38,097 bases of DNA from UBA8522 sp035528895 (GTDB lineage: Bacteria; Acidobacteriota; Aminicenantia; Aminicenantales; UBA8522): contig DATKXS010000135.1 in NCBI GenBank assembly GCA_035528895.1, forward strand, positions 1-38,097. Direction: 5' to 3'. The translations under genes and the position numbers were made by a program. This document shows positions 15,397 through 22,936 of the stretch, piece after piece (positions within the stretch are counted from its first letter, which is position 1; each line of letters opens with the position of its first letter). The notes beneath the pieces were generated by a model. That model worked only from the letters and a program-made list of their open reading frames with translations. It did no database searches and was not told the DNA's origin.

Positions 15397-16652
15397 TTCT
15401 CTTCTCCTTGGATGAGATAGGGAAGATAGTTTATCATGAATTTGGGATCGGCCATAACCTTGATTTCAGAATAGTCGTCGTTCTCCCGTTTTTTAAGGAC
15501 GAGCGCCCAGCGGTGAAAAGACGGGAGGAGCTCCTTCTTGTCCTTGGGGATGCGCACGTAGAAGAGGCGATAGTCCCGGAAGAGAATGGCCCTGATCCGG
15601 TCCTTGAGACTCGGAATCCCCTCTCCCGTCTTGGCGGACAGGTAGACGCTCCGCTCCTCGGGCGAGGAGTTCCGGGCCAGCAGATCTTCTTTGGAAGGGA
15701 GGAGGTCGATCTTATTGAAAACCTTGATGACCGGGACATCGCCGCTCCCGATCTCGGCGAGGATGTTCTCGACGGCCCGGGTTTGTTCCTCTGCGGCCGG
15801 TGAGGAGAGGTCGATGACATGGCACAGGCAGTCAGCCTCATTGACCTCTTCCAGGGTGGCCTGGAACGAACTGACCAGCTCGACCGGGAGTCTTTTGAGG
15901 AAGCCGACGGTATCGCTCAGGTAGAAATGAAGCCCGTCTGGGAATTCCACCCGGCGGAGGACGGGGTCCAGGGTGGCAAAGAGGGCCGGCGAGGTGAGCA
16001 TTGTCTCTCGGCAGAGGGCGTTGAACAGGGTCGATTTGCCGGCGTTGGTGTAGCCGACCAGCGAAACGGTCGGAACCGGACTCTCCCTGCGCTTCTCCCT
16101 TTGGCTCTCCCGTCTCTTCTGGATGCCCAGTATCTCCTTCTTGATCCGGGAGATCCGATCGGTGATCCTGCGCCTGTCTTCCTCCAGCTTTTTTTCTCCC
16201 GGGCCCCGGGTGCCGATGCCGGCGCCAAGTCTCGAAAGAGCCCTCCCTTTTCCGACCAGACGGGGCAGCAGGTAGCTGAGCTGAGCCAGTTCGACCTGGA
16301 GCTTGCCTTCATTGCTGCGGGCCCGCTGGGCGAAGATATCGAGGATCAGCTGCGTCCGGTCAATGACTTTGGGCCCGATCCGGTCCTCCAGACTCCTCTG
16401 CTGGATAGGGCTGAGGTTGTGGTCGAAAATGATGAGGTCGGCCTGGAGCTCCTCTTTGGCCCGGGTCAGCTCTTCAACCTTGCCCTCCCCGATGAAGTAT
16501 CTCGGGCTGATCCGCGACCGGTGCTGGAAGACCTTGTCCACCACCCGGGCGCCTGCCGCCGTAGCCAGGCTGGCCAGTTCCCCCATCGATTCTTCGGCTT
16601 CCGACCGGTCTTTCTGGGTGATCGCGAGGTGGACAAGAATCGCCTTTTCCAT
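15390..16652 (-). CDS. hflX: GTPase HflX
   Basis: A 420-residue HflX, the ribosome-splitting GTPase that rescues stalled or heat-damaged ribosomes. The N-terminal HflX domain holds YFIGEGKVEEL, LIIFDHNLSPIQQRSLED and LDIFAQRARSNEGKLQVELAQL. A basic coiled linker (RGPGEKKLEEDRRRITDRIS) leads to the G domain with GYTNAGKSTLFNAL (P-loop), LSDTVGFLKRLP and VFNKIDLLP. The C-terminal extension is the usual small domain. The start at 16652 lies 2 bases after the miaA stop; the ten extra upstream codons belong to the end of miaA. miaA-hflX adjacency is classical, though the usual hfq between them is absent. Confidence 0.95.
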   Translation of the reverse strand: MEKAILVHLAITQKDRSEAEESMGELASLATAAGARVVDKVFQHRSRISPRYFIGEGKVEELTRAKEELQADLIIFDHNLSPIQQRSLEDRIGPKVIDRTQLILDIFAQRARSNEGKLQVELAQLSYLLPRLVGKGRALSRLGAGIGTRGPGEKKLEEDRRRITDRISRIKKEILGIQKRRESQREKRRESPVPTVSLVGYTNAGKSTLFNALCRETMLTSPALFATLDPVLRRVEFPDGLHFYLSDTVGFLKRLPVELVSSFQATLEEVNEADCLCHVIDLSSPAAEEQTRAVENILAEIGSGDVPVIKVFNKIDLLPSKEDLLARNSSPEERSVYLSAKTGEGIPSLKDRIRAILFRDYRLFYVRIPKDKKELLPSFHRWALVLKKRENDDYSEIKVMADPKFMINYLPYLIQGEENW

Positions 16653-16654
16653 GA

Positions 16655-17581
16655 TCAAGAAGCGAGCCGTGCCTCCAGGCATGCGGCCGGAGAGGTCAGA
16701 TCGTTGGCCGGGAACCAGCTCACTCCGGCCATCTTTCGGAACCAGGTGATCTGCCTTTTCGCGTATTGACGGGTGTCTTGTTTGGTCAGCCGCTTGGCTT
16801 CGTCAAATGAAATCTTCCCCTGCAGATGGGCGAGCACACGCCTGTAGCCGAGCGCCCGGAACGGGGGAGCGCTTTCTGGAACGCCGGCGGCCAGAAGGCG
16901 ATGCGCCTCTTCGCTGATTCCGTTCCGGAACATTCTGTCCACTCGCTCTTCGATCCTCCGATAGAGTTCTTCCCTCTCCAATTGTAACCCAATCTTGAGA
17001 ATATGGAAATCGGCCACCTCCGACCGCGTGCTCTCGAAGTGCTCGGAGAGCGGCTTTCGGGTCAGGGAGTAGACCTCCAGGGCGCGGATGATCCGGACCT
17101 TGTCTTTCTCCCCGATGAGCCTGGCATATGCGGGATCGACGGCCTCCAGCCTCCTGCGCAGGGTCTCGAGCCCTTCCTCCCTGGCCTCCTGTTCGAGCCG
17201 CCGGCGAAGCTCTTCATCCCTGCCCGGCCCGGGAAAAAGGCCTTCCAACAAGGCCTTGAGGTAGAGACCGGTGCCACCGACGATGAATGGCAACCGGGCC
17301 CGCTCTTCGATAAGCCGGACGGCCGCCAGCGCCTTGCGGACGAATTCCCCGGCCGTGAACTGAGTCGATGGCTCCGCGATATCGAGAAGGTGGTGGGGTA
17401 CCTGACGGCGCATCTCGCTCGTCGGTTTGTCGGTGCCGATGTCGAAACCCTTGTAAACCTGCATCGAGTCACAGTTGATGATCTCCCCGTTGAATCTCCG
17501 GGCGAGATAAGCTCCGGCCCTGCTTTTGCCCACGGCTGTGGGCCCCAGGATGATGACCAGGTAGCGGCGCTCAGAGTCCAA
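16655..17581 (-). CDS. miaA: tRNA dimethylallyltransferase MiaA
   Basis: The 308-residue product transfers a dimethylallyl group to A37 of tRNAs reading UNN codons. Motifs in order: P-loop GPTAVGKSRAGAYLA (13-27), INCDSMQVYKGFDIGTDKP, VPHHLLDI, FIVGGTGLYLKALLEG, the DPAYARLI and DKVRIIRALEVY segment, and near the end ALGYRRVLAHLQG and TKQDTRQYAKRQITWFR. The frame has a TGA just upstream, so translation must begin at the TTG at 17581 or within the first codons after it. That TTG lies inside the last codons of the 26-residue ORF, suggesting coupling. Directly followed by hflX. Confidence 0.94.
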   Translation of the reverse strand: MDSERRYLVIILGPTAVGKSRAGAYLARRFNGEIINCDSMQVYKGFDIGTDKPTSEMRRQVPHHLLDIAEPSTQFTAGEFVRKALAAVRLIEERARLPFIVGGTGLYLKALLEGLFPGPGRDEELRRRLEQEAREEGLETLRRRLEAVDPAYARLIGEKDKVRIIRALEVYSLTRKPLSEHFESTRSEVADFHILKIGLQLEREELYRRIEERVDRMFRNGISEEAHRLLAAGVPESAPPFRALGYRRVLAHLQGKISFDEAKRLTKQDTRQYAKRQITWFRKMAGVSWFPANDLTSPAACLEARLAS

Positions 17582-17651
17582 TTTTGATCACAAGCCAGAT
17601 GGCGAGCGCGGTCAAGAGCAGCAGGATCGCTAGGATCTGTTGCCGCTTCAA
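17571..17651 (-). CDS. 26-residue predicted single-span membrane peptide
   Basis: A short ORF between the DUF4388-type gene and miaA: start TTG at 17651, stop TGA at 17573-17571. The product reads MKRQQILAILLLL...VIKIGL: a basic N-terminus, one uninterrupted hydrophobic helix of about 20 residues and a short tail, so it should insert in the inner membrane. GGAGAG lies 5 bases before the TTG. The TTG overlaps the upstream stop (TTGA), and the end overlaps the miaA start by 11 bases. Gene order, ribosome site and composition argue for a real gene, but such a short ORF could arise by chance. No known family recognised. Confidence 0.5.
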   Translation of the reverse strand: MKRQQILAILLLLTALAIWLVIKIGL

Positions 17652-18751
17652 CTCGACTCTCCAATCTTCTCCAGGTTCCTGACGACCGCGGCCTCATGGA
17701 CGTTGCCCAGGGCCTTCTTGACCGCCAGGACTTCCGCCACCAAGACCTCGTTGAGCAGGCGGATGAAATTTTTCCGCGTCTCTTCGGTAAAGAGGGTGAG
17801 ACTCATCAGCGGAAAGGGGCTGAATTCGACCCGGCCGTCGGCCCGCAGCTCGAGCCCCCGGAACGGGGGAGCCAAGCGGGTCCGGACCTCTTCCAGCGCT
17901 TTCTCCAGGACGCTCAGGCCCACCGGGCCGATTTCCTTGGAGATGTACTTGTGGATATAGGAACACTTGTCGTTAAAACCGTTCCAGATCTTTTCCAATC
18001 CGGCCGAAGACAGCTCCGGAGGGGCCTTGGCCACGCCGGCGACCGGAGAAATGCCGGCCAATCCCAGAGTGAGGAAGGCAAAAACCGTTTTCTGGGTTTC
18101 CCGGTTTCCCGTTTGACTGAGGGCATAGAGATCTCCCAGCCGCGGCGATTGCCGGAGTATCCCCAGCACGTGTTTTTCTTGCGGCGCAAGATGGAGATGG
18201 TCGGCATGGGCGGGGGAAAGAAGCTGAAGGGACTCCGTCTCTGCCGGGAGGGAGGCTTCGATCAGGCTATGATTCTTCATCCTGCGGATGCCCCGTAAAA
18301 TGACCGTTGGCGCCGGAAAAATTGCGTATACTTGGGACTCTTGAACCGTCGCCCCGATGTGGAAGGTCAGGTCTGCCCGGGGCCAGTCAAAGACGGCGCA
18401 GAGCTCTTCCATCCAGAATTCGGCTAGCGCTCCCCAAACACGGGAAGAAGAGACGATCTCCCGCTCGATAAGGGACCGGGGATAGGAGATCTTGTTCTCG
18501 CGGGCGTAACTCGCACAGTCCTCCGCTTGAAGTGCGGTCAAGGCTTGAGCGGAGAGGAGCCTTTTCAAGAACAGCTCGCTGGAGAAATAGCCTTCAACCA
18601 GTGCCGGGTCTCCTTTGACGAAGCAGATCGATCTTTCAATCCCTTCTGCCTGGATGCTCAGGTGGCCCGAGTCCCGTTTTTCCCAGATCCTGAAGAGGAG
18701 CTGAGGGAAGGGAGTTACGGCCAGATTTCCCTGCCAGGTCTCTTCGTTCAT
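17648..18751 (-). CDS. DUF4388 (PATAN-like) domain protein
   Basis: The 367-residue soluble protein opens with the DUF4388 pattern: GNLAVTPFPQLLFRIWEKRDSG, then LSIQAEGIERSICFVKGDPALVE (about residues 8-53). The domain is typical of Acidobacteria and Deltaproteobacteria and often accompanies two-component or gliding-type signalling. A middle helical region follows, with HADHLHLAPQEKHVLGILRQSPRLGDLYAL, which looks like a winged-helix-type unit. The C-terminal 100 residues have no recognised signature. It is first in the miaA-hflX operon and has its own promoter with no leader. A regulatory or scaffold role is likely; its partner is unknown. Confidence 0.75.
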   Translation of the reverse strand: MNEETWQGNLAVTPFPQLLFRIWEKRDSGHLSIQAEGIERSICFVKGDPALVEGYFSSELFLKRLLSAQALTALQAEDCASYARENKISYPRSLIEREIVSSSRVWGALAEFWMEELCAVFDWPRADLTFHIGATVQESQVYAIFPAPTVILRGIRRMKNHSLIEASLPAETESLQLLSPAHADHLHLAPQEKHVLGILRQSPRLGDLYALSQTGNRETQKTVFAFLTLGLAGISPVAGVAKAPPELSSAGLEKIWNGFNDKCSYIHKYISKEIGPVGLSVLEKALEEVRTRLAPPFRGLELRADGRVEFSPFPLMSLTLFTEETRKNFIRLLNEVLVAEVLAVKKALGNVHEAAVVRNLEKIGESS

Positions 18752-18757
18752 ACTGAT

Positions 18758-18786
18758 AATTTATGTGGAGTCCCCCGATCTGTCAA
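18758..18786 (-). promoter_or_regulatory. Promoter of the DUF4388-miaA-hflX operon, leaderless
   Basis: Minus strand: TTGACA (18786-18781), 17-base spacer, TAAATT (18763-18758). Predicted transcription start falls on the A of the ATG at 18751. No Shine-Dalgarno site. Confidence 0.66.
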
Positions 18787-18802
18787 ATCCAACCACCCCT
18801 GC

Positions 18803-19504
18803 CTATTGTAACATCTTGAGGCCGGCCAGCGTCAGGGCGATTATCAACAGGCTCTTCAGAAGCCAGAAGGCGAAGGAGATGACGAGCGCTTTCTTCAGGT
18901 TGATCCTGAAGGCGGCGGCCAGGCCGATTCCGAACAGGCCGAACATCCAGAGCTGGAAAAAATCCACCTGGCTCAGGACGCTGTAGGCGGTGGACATGAT
19001 TTCCATTTTGGGGAAGAAGACGGTCAGGCTGGTCGATGTTTGGATAACCGACTTCCGGCTGAGGATGAGGAATGTTCGTAAGGCATTTCCCAGCAATTTG
19101 TCCACGAAGTTGGCGTGGAGGAGCGAGGAAAAAACCTGGAGATAATGGCCCTGGGTGGAGACGAGACGTCCCATCCCCAGGACGATGAGCGCTGAAAACA
19201 GCGAACCGATGAGAAAGGTCAGGGGAGTCATGAGCAAAGACGTCAGAATACGGTCTTGTCCTTTGATCCTGTCTACGGCGGAATCATACCTTGCCCCCCC
19301 CCAGTTCTCCTGGAATCTCGCCGCGTTGTCCTCCAGGGATGCGAGGCTGTCCTTCTGCCCGTAGGGAAAGACGAGGTAAGAATGGAGGGCCAAGAGGATG
19401 AGCATGACGACCAAGGCATCCACCCAGATGGGCCGTTCAGCGATGGCCCTGAACGTCCGGCCGGGGTCGAAAAAGGTCCCGAACAGGCGGCTGAAGAAGC
19501 TCAT
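18803..19504 (-). CDS. YIP1-family integral membrane protein
   Basis: The 233-residue product begins MSFFSRLFGTFFDPGRTFRAI, the usual lead-in of bacterial YIP1-domain proteins (a 'membrane protein near an ABC transporter' type). About five hydrophobic helices follow: WVDALVVMLILLALHSYLV, LLMTPLTFLIGSLFSALIVLG, a central amphipathic region, FFQLWMFGLFGIGLAAAF and ALVISFAFWLLKSLLIIALT. Its ATG overlaps the stop of the ABC ATPase gene by 4 bases, so the two are coupled. It is where a MacB-type permease would be expected, but it has no FtsX/MacB features. The role is inferred only from context: it may be the membrane partner of the ATPase or an accessory. Confidence 0.78.
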   Translation of the reverse strand: MSFFSRLFGTFFDPGRTFRAIAERPIWVDALVVMLILLALHSYLVFPYGQKDSLASLEDNAARFQENWGGARYDSAVDRIKGQDRILTSLLMTPLTFLIGSLFSALIVLGMGRLVSTQGHYLQVFSSLLHANFVDKLLGNALRTFLILSRKSVIQTSTSLTVFFPKMEIMSTAYSVLSQVDFFQLWMFGLFGIGLAAAFRINLKKALVISFAFWLLKSLLIIALTLAGLKMLQ

Positions 19505-20205
19505 CTCTCTCCCCGGCGGCGGTCCCACTCGATCAGCCCGTCACGCAGGAAGATGATCCTCTGCGTCTGATCGGCGATCTCCTTGTCGTGGGTGACGATG
19601 ATGATCGTATTCCCCTCAGCGCGCAGTTTCCGGAACAGGTTTATGATTTCCGCACCTGTCTTGGAGTCGAGGTTGCCGGTCGGCTCGTCGGCCAGGATGA
19701 TCGACGGCTCGTTGACCAGCGCCCTGGCAATGGCCACGCGCTGCCTTTCGCCCCCGGAGAGCTCGGACGGACGGTGACTCAGACGGGGCGACATCTCGAC
19801 CATGTCGAGAGCCCGCCTGACCCGCGCCTCGCGCTCGATTTTTTTTGTCCCCTTGTAGATGAGGGGCAGCTCGACGTTGCGGAAGGCGGTGGCCCGGGGG
19901 AGGAGGTTGAACACCTGGAAGACGAACCCGATTTCCCGGTTACGGATGTGGGCCAGTTCGTTCTCGGTCATGGCGCTGACCAGTCGGCCCGAGAGGTAAT
20001 ACTGCCCGTCTGTGGGCGTGTCCAGACAACCCAACAGGTTCATCAGGGTGGATTTGCCGCCTCCCGAAGGTCCCATGACGGCCATGAATTCGTTGGCCTG
20101 GACGGTGAAGGAAACGCCCCGGAGAGCCCGGACCGCCTGCTTTTCGAGCTGGTAGACCTTCCAAAGATTTTCCGCCCGGATAAGGGCGCCGTCTTGCGGG
20201 TTCAT
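19501..20205 (-). CDS. ABC transporter ATP-binding protein (MacB/LolD type)
   Basis: A 234-residue stand-alone ATPase with Walker A GPSGGGKST (45-53; the family usually has GPSGSGKST), FVFQVFNLLPRATAFRNVELPL around the Q-loop, signature LSGGERQRVAIARALVNEP, Walker B IILADEPTGNLD and the H-loop TIIIVTHD. The sequence pattern is that of the MacB/LolD/FtsE branch, which drives mechanotransmission transporters for lipoproteins, lipids or antibiotics. Its start overlaps the stop of the membrane-fusion-protein gene (ATGA), and its stop overlaps the start of the YIP1 gene. No MacB-type permease is nearby. Confidence 0.93.
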   Translation of the reverse strand: MNPQDGALIRAENLWKVYQLEKQAVRALRGVSFTVQANEFMAVMGPSGGGKSTLMNLLGCLDTPTDGQYYLSGRLVSAMTENELAHIRNREIGFVFQVFNLLPRATAFRNVELPLIYKGTKKIEREARVRRALDMVEMSPRLSHRPSELSGGERQRVAIARALVNEPSIILADEPTGNLDSKTGAEIINLFRKLRAEGNTIIIVTHDKEIADQTQRIIFLRDGLIEWDRRRGER

Positions 20206-21488
20206 TCTGACTCGGTCGACTTCCCTTCGGGCTTGACGAGGATTCCATCCTTGAGTTCGCGCAAGGAGCTGTAGGGGCCGACGATGACCTCCTGGCCTTC
20301 CTTGAGTCCGGATGTGATCTCGATCGATAGCCCGCCCATGATCCCCTTGGTGACGGGACAGAACTTGGCTCGTTCGCCGGCGATGACATAGACGCCTTCC
20401 TCTTCGGCCGCCTCCCTTCTGGAGGGAGTGTCGCTTTTCTTTTCCTTGAGAACCAGGGCGGAGATGGGGACAGCCAGCACGCCTTTTTTTTCCGCGATGA
20501 TGATATCGGCGGAGGCGGAGAGGCCCGGCTTGAGGGTGGCCGGAGGATCGTTCAGAGTGATGGTGACCTGGAAGTCCCTGGATTCCTGCTGCGAGGCGCT
20601 CAGCTTGGCGATGGCCGAGCTTCCGATCTCCGTGACCGTTCCATCCAGGACTTGGCTGGGGAGGGCGTCGACCTTGACGTCCACCTCCTGGCCGAGTTTG
20701 ACTCCAATCACATCGGTCTCGTCCACTTCGACCTCCACTTCCATTTCCGAGAGGTCGGCGATGGTCATGAGGACGGTGCCCGCGAAGTTCAGCGTACCCA
20801 CAACGGCGATCTCCCCTTCTTCCACTGGAAGGCTGGTGATGATCCCGTCGATCGGGGAGTGATAAACGGTCTTGCCCAGGCTGTCGAGGGTGCTCTTGAG
20901 CGAGGCCTCGGCCTGCTGGATCTGATGGCGGATGGCCTGTACCTCGGCTCTAGAAATGTCAAATTCGATCTTGGACGTTTCCAATTGTTCTTGGGAGATG
21001 AGCTGGCTGTCGTAGAGCTGTTTCTGCCGGTCGTAGTTGTTCTGTTCCCGTTTCATCCGGGCCTCCGCCTGGATGAGCTGTGACCGGTAGGTCTGAATGA
21101 GGGCTTTGTCCCTCTCGGCATTGGCTTCGTACTGAGTGGAATCGAGTCTGAGGAGAAAGTCGCCGGACTTGACCACCTGTCCTTCGACAACCCCGACCTG
21201 GATGATCTGGCCGGGAACATGCGCGCTGATGTTGATGCTTTTTTTCGGCTTGACCTCTCCCGAAGCCGAGATGATCGAAGTCAGATCTTGGAGGGAGGCC
21301 TTTTCAACCGTCACATTGACGGATTTTTCTCTCCGGGAACGGAGGTTGCCTATGACGATGACGATGACGAGGAGGCCGAACAGGACGATGAAGACCATCT
21401 TCTTTCGTTTCCGCTTGGGTCGCGGAGCCTCGGGCATCTCCGGGTTTGACTCTTTGGGCTTTTTTCGCCAGATGATCCGGTAGTCCAT
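20202..21488 (-). CDS. MacA-like periplasmic adaptor (membrane fusion protein)
   Basis: The 428-residue product has an inner-membrane anchor (basic RPKRKRKK then a helix at 31-48). The HlyD/MacA plan follows: half-lipoyl segments SAHVPGQIIQVGVVEGQVVKSGD and VYHSPIDGIITSLPVEEGE flanking a coiled-coil hairpin of about 90 residues (QTYRSQLIQAEARMKREQNN...). A beta-barrel domain (EVEVEVDETDVIGVKLGQ) and a C-terminal membrane-proximal domain complete it. It would bridge the inner-membrane complex and an outer-membrane channel; no TolC gene is present in the window. The ATG at 21488 lies 9 bases after the predicted transcription start, with no Shine-Dalgarno site. The frame extends upstream to 21551 but crosses the promoter. 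Confidence 0.92.
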   Translation of the reverse strand: MDYRIIWRKKPKESNPEMPEAPRPKRKRKKMVFIVLFGLLVIVIVIGNLRSRREKSVNVTVEKASLQDLTSIISASGEVKPKKSINISAHVPGQIIQVGVVEGQVVKSGDFLLRLDSTQYEANAERDKALIQTYRSQLIQAEARMKREQNNYDRQKQLYDSQLISQEQLETSKIEFDISRAEVQAIRHQIQQAEASLKSTLDSLGKTVYHSPIDGIITSLPVEEGEIAVVGTLNFAGTVLMTIADLSEMEVEVEVDETDVIGVKLGQEVDVKVDALPSQVLDGTVTEIGSSAIAKLSASQQESRDFQVTITLNDPPATLKPGLSASADIIIAEKKGVLAVPISALVLKEKKSDTPSRREAAEEEGVYVIAGERAKFCPVTKGIMGGLSIEITSGLKEGQEVIVGPYSSLRELKDGILVKPEGKSTESE

Positions 21489-21503
21489 GGTCGGTCTGTG
21501 GTT

Positions 21504-21532
21504 ATCATAATATATTACGTGGAAAAAGCCAA
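21504..21532 (-). promoter_or_regulatory. Promoter of the adaptor-ATPase-YIP1 operon
   Basis: Minus strand: TTGGCT (21532-21527), 17-base spacer, TATGAT (21509-21504). Predicted start about 21497, a 9-base leader (AGACCGACC) without Shine-Dalgarno site. It lies directly beside repeat copy A. Confidence 0.6.
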
Positions 21533-21561
21533 AGGGTTTAGGGGGGTACATCTGGGTGGGC

Positions 21562-21894
21562 TCGCTTCCAATCAGGTTTTTAACGCCGTGAGGCTCGGGG
21601 CAGTGGCATCGAAACCGCGCCCGTTTTCTCCCAGCGCGGAAAACGGGCTCGATTCGTCGTTCGCTCTTCTCTCCCTATGGTCGAGAAACCGTGCCCGCTC
21701 ACTCCTCATACGGGTTTCTCATGCCACTGCCCCTCGCCTGGTTAAAAGAAAAAGGAAGGGTCGTCGACGGACTTCTCAGCATACATCCCGAGCCTTGGCA
21801 AAAGAGAGAATAGGAGCGAGTTTGGTTGATTTGCGAAGCAAAGCAGCGGAGGTTCCAAGGGGGATGGCCCCCTTGGTCGCAGGACGAAGTCCGA
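21562..21894 (+). repeat. Structured intergenic repeat, copy A
   Basis: First of three related non-coding elements. After the shared lead TCAGGTTTTTAACGCCG, a 13-base-pair helix joins 21597-21609 (GGGGCAGTGGCAT) to 21721-21733 (ATGCCACTGCCCC). It encloses a 10-pair hairpin (21619-21628 with 21639-21648, GCCCGTTTTC/GAAAACGGGC) and an 8-pair hairpin (21683-21690 with 21713-21720, GAGAAACC/GGTTTCTC). A second module (21768-21893), shared with copy B, has hairpins at 21825-21847 and 21855-21876 (CCAAGGGGG-ATGG-CCCCCTTGG) and GGACGAAGTCC. Most of the 501-base gap between divergent genes is this element. The stretch 21895-21950 shows nothing recognisable. Confidence 0.85.
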
Positions 21895-21951
21895 CTATGG
21901 TCGCTTCGCCCACCCAGAAGTGCCCTTGCGGGGGAGGGGAACAGAGGGGCG

Positions 21952-21983
21952 TTGCCAACTGCGGGATGTCTTGATAATATACT
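21952..21983 (+). promoter_or_regulatory. Promoter of the inositol-monophosphatase gene, leaderless
   Basis: TTGCCA (21952-21957), 17-base spacer, TAATAT (21975-21980); an overlapping TATACT (21978-21983) would put the transcription start exactly on the ATG at 21990. No Shine-Dalgarno site. Confidence 0.55.
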
Positions 21984-21989
21984 GAAATC

Positions 21990-22805
21990 ATGGCGGATTG
22001 GGATAAACACCTCCGGGTGGCGCGGGAGGCGGCGCTGGAGGCTGGCGGGATGCTCCGGTCGGGCATGGATGAGGGGCGGGAGATCTCCTTCAAGGGAGTC
22101 GTCGACCTGGTGACGAATTTCGACCGGCAGGCCCAGGATCTGATTTTTGACCGACTTTCGGCGGCCTTCCCCGATCATGGATTCCTGGCCGAGGAAGGCT
22201 TGAGCCGGCGGGAGAAGAGCGAATTCCGCTGGGTCTTCGACCCGCTGGACGGGACCACCAATTTTGCCCACCGCTTCCCGATCTTCACGGTCTCGATCGC
22301 CCTGGAACGCCGGGGAACCGTCGTCCTCGGGGTCGTCTATGACCCGATGCGGGAAGAAATGTTCCAGGCGGTGGAGGGTGAAGGCGCCTGGCTTAACGGA
22401 CGGACGATCAGGATTTCGGATGTCGCTGACCTGGATGGGAGCCTTTTGGCCACAGGATTCCCATATGATCTCCGGGAAAGTCCGGTCAACAATATCGCCC
22501 ACTTCAATCATTTCCTAACCCGGGCCCAGGCTATCCGACGCTGCGGCTCGGCGGCCTTGGACCTCTGTTATGTCGCCTGCGGTCGTTTCGACGGCTTCTG
22601 GGAGTTGAAACTCAAACCCTGGGACCAGGCGGCCGGTGCGCTGATCGTCGAGGAGGCGGGCGGCCGGGTGTCCGATTTCGCCGGAGGAGCATTCGATATT
22701 TCAGGCCAGGAATGCCTGGCTTCGAACGGGTTGGTCCACGAGGCTATGATCCGGGTCCTCGCGCTCGGGAAAAAACCGGAGGGCCGGGGAGGCCAGGGGG
22801 AATGA
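21990..22805 (+). CDS. suhB: Inositol-1-monophosphatase family protein (SuhB-like)
   Basis: The 271-residue product is a Mg-dependent, Li-sensitive-type phosphatase. Motifs: LVTNFDRQAQD (about 41-51), FLAEEG (the GEE-type metal site with Glu-Glu), WVFDPLDGTTNFAH (about 81-94, the main metal and phosphate motif), and WELKLKPWDQAAGALIVEEAGGRVSDF (about 205-231). Family members dephosphorylate inositol phosphate or related sugar phosphates, and E. coli SuhB also acts in rRNA antitermination; which applies here is open. The gene has no Shine-Dalgarno site and starts next to its -10 element. Its TGA overlaps the start of the following 44-residue ORF. Confidence 0.92.
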   Translation: MADWDKHLRVAREAALEAGGMLRSGMDEGREISFKGVVDLVTNFDRQAQDLIFDRLSAAFPDHGFLAEEGLSRREKSEFRWVFDPLDGTTNFAHRFPIFTVSIALERRGTVVLGVVYDPMREEMFQAVEGEGAWLNGRTIRISDVADLDGSLLATGFPYDLRESPVNNIAHFNHFLTRAQAIRRCGSAALDLCYVACGRFDGFWELKLKPWDQAAGALIVEEAGGRVSDFAGGAFDISGQECLASNGLVHEAMIRVLALGKKPEGRGGQGE

Positions 22806-22936
22806 GAACCGCCCGTCTGCTCACCCTGGCCGGCCTGCTGTCCGTAGCGTGCCTGGGGTCAGGGGGCGAGACGCGAACCGTCGTCGTCACCGTGTTGATC
22901 GAGGCCGGACTCTCATCGGATCATCCCTATTTGTGA
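22802..22936 (+). CDS. 44-residue lipoprotein-like ORF, possibly a truncated gene
   Basis: The ATG at 22802 overlaps the TGA of the phosphatase gene (ATGA), with AGGGGG upstream. The product has a signal with a lipobox (MRTARLLTLAGLLSVAC, Cys 17) followed by only 27 residues, including TVVVTVLIEAG, ending at 22936. The end overlaps the 3' end of the convergent accC by 10 bases. It may be a small lipoprotein, or the surviving 5' part of a longer lipoprotein gene cut by a rearrangement next to accC. No family recognised. Confidence 0.45.
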   Translation: MRTARLLTLAGLLSVACLGSGGETRTVVVTVLIEAGLSSDHPYL

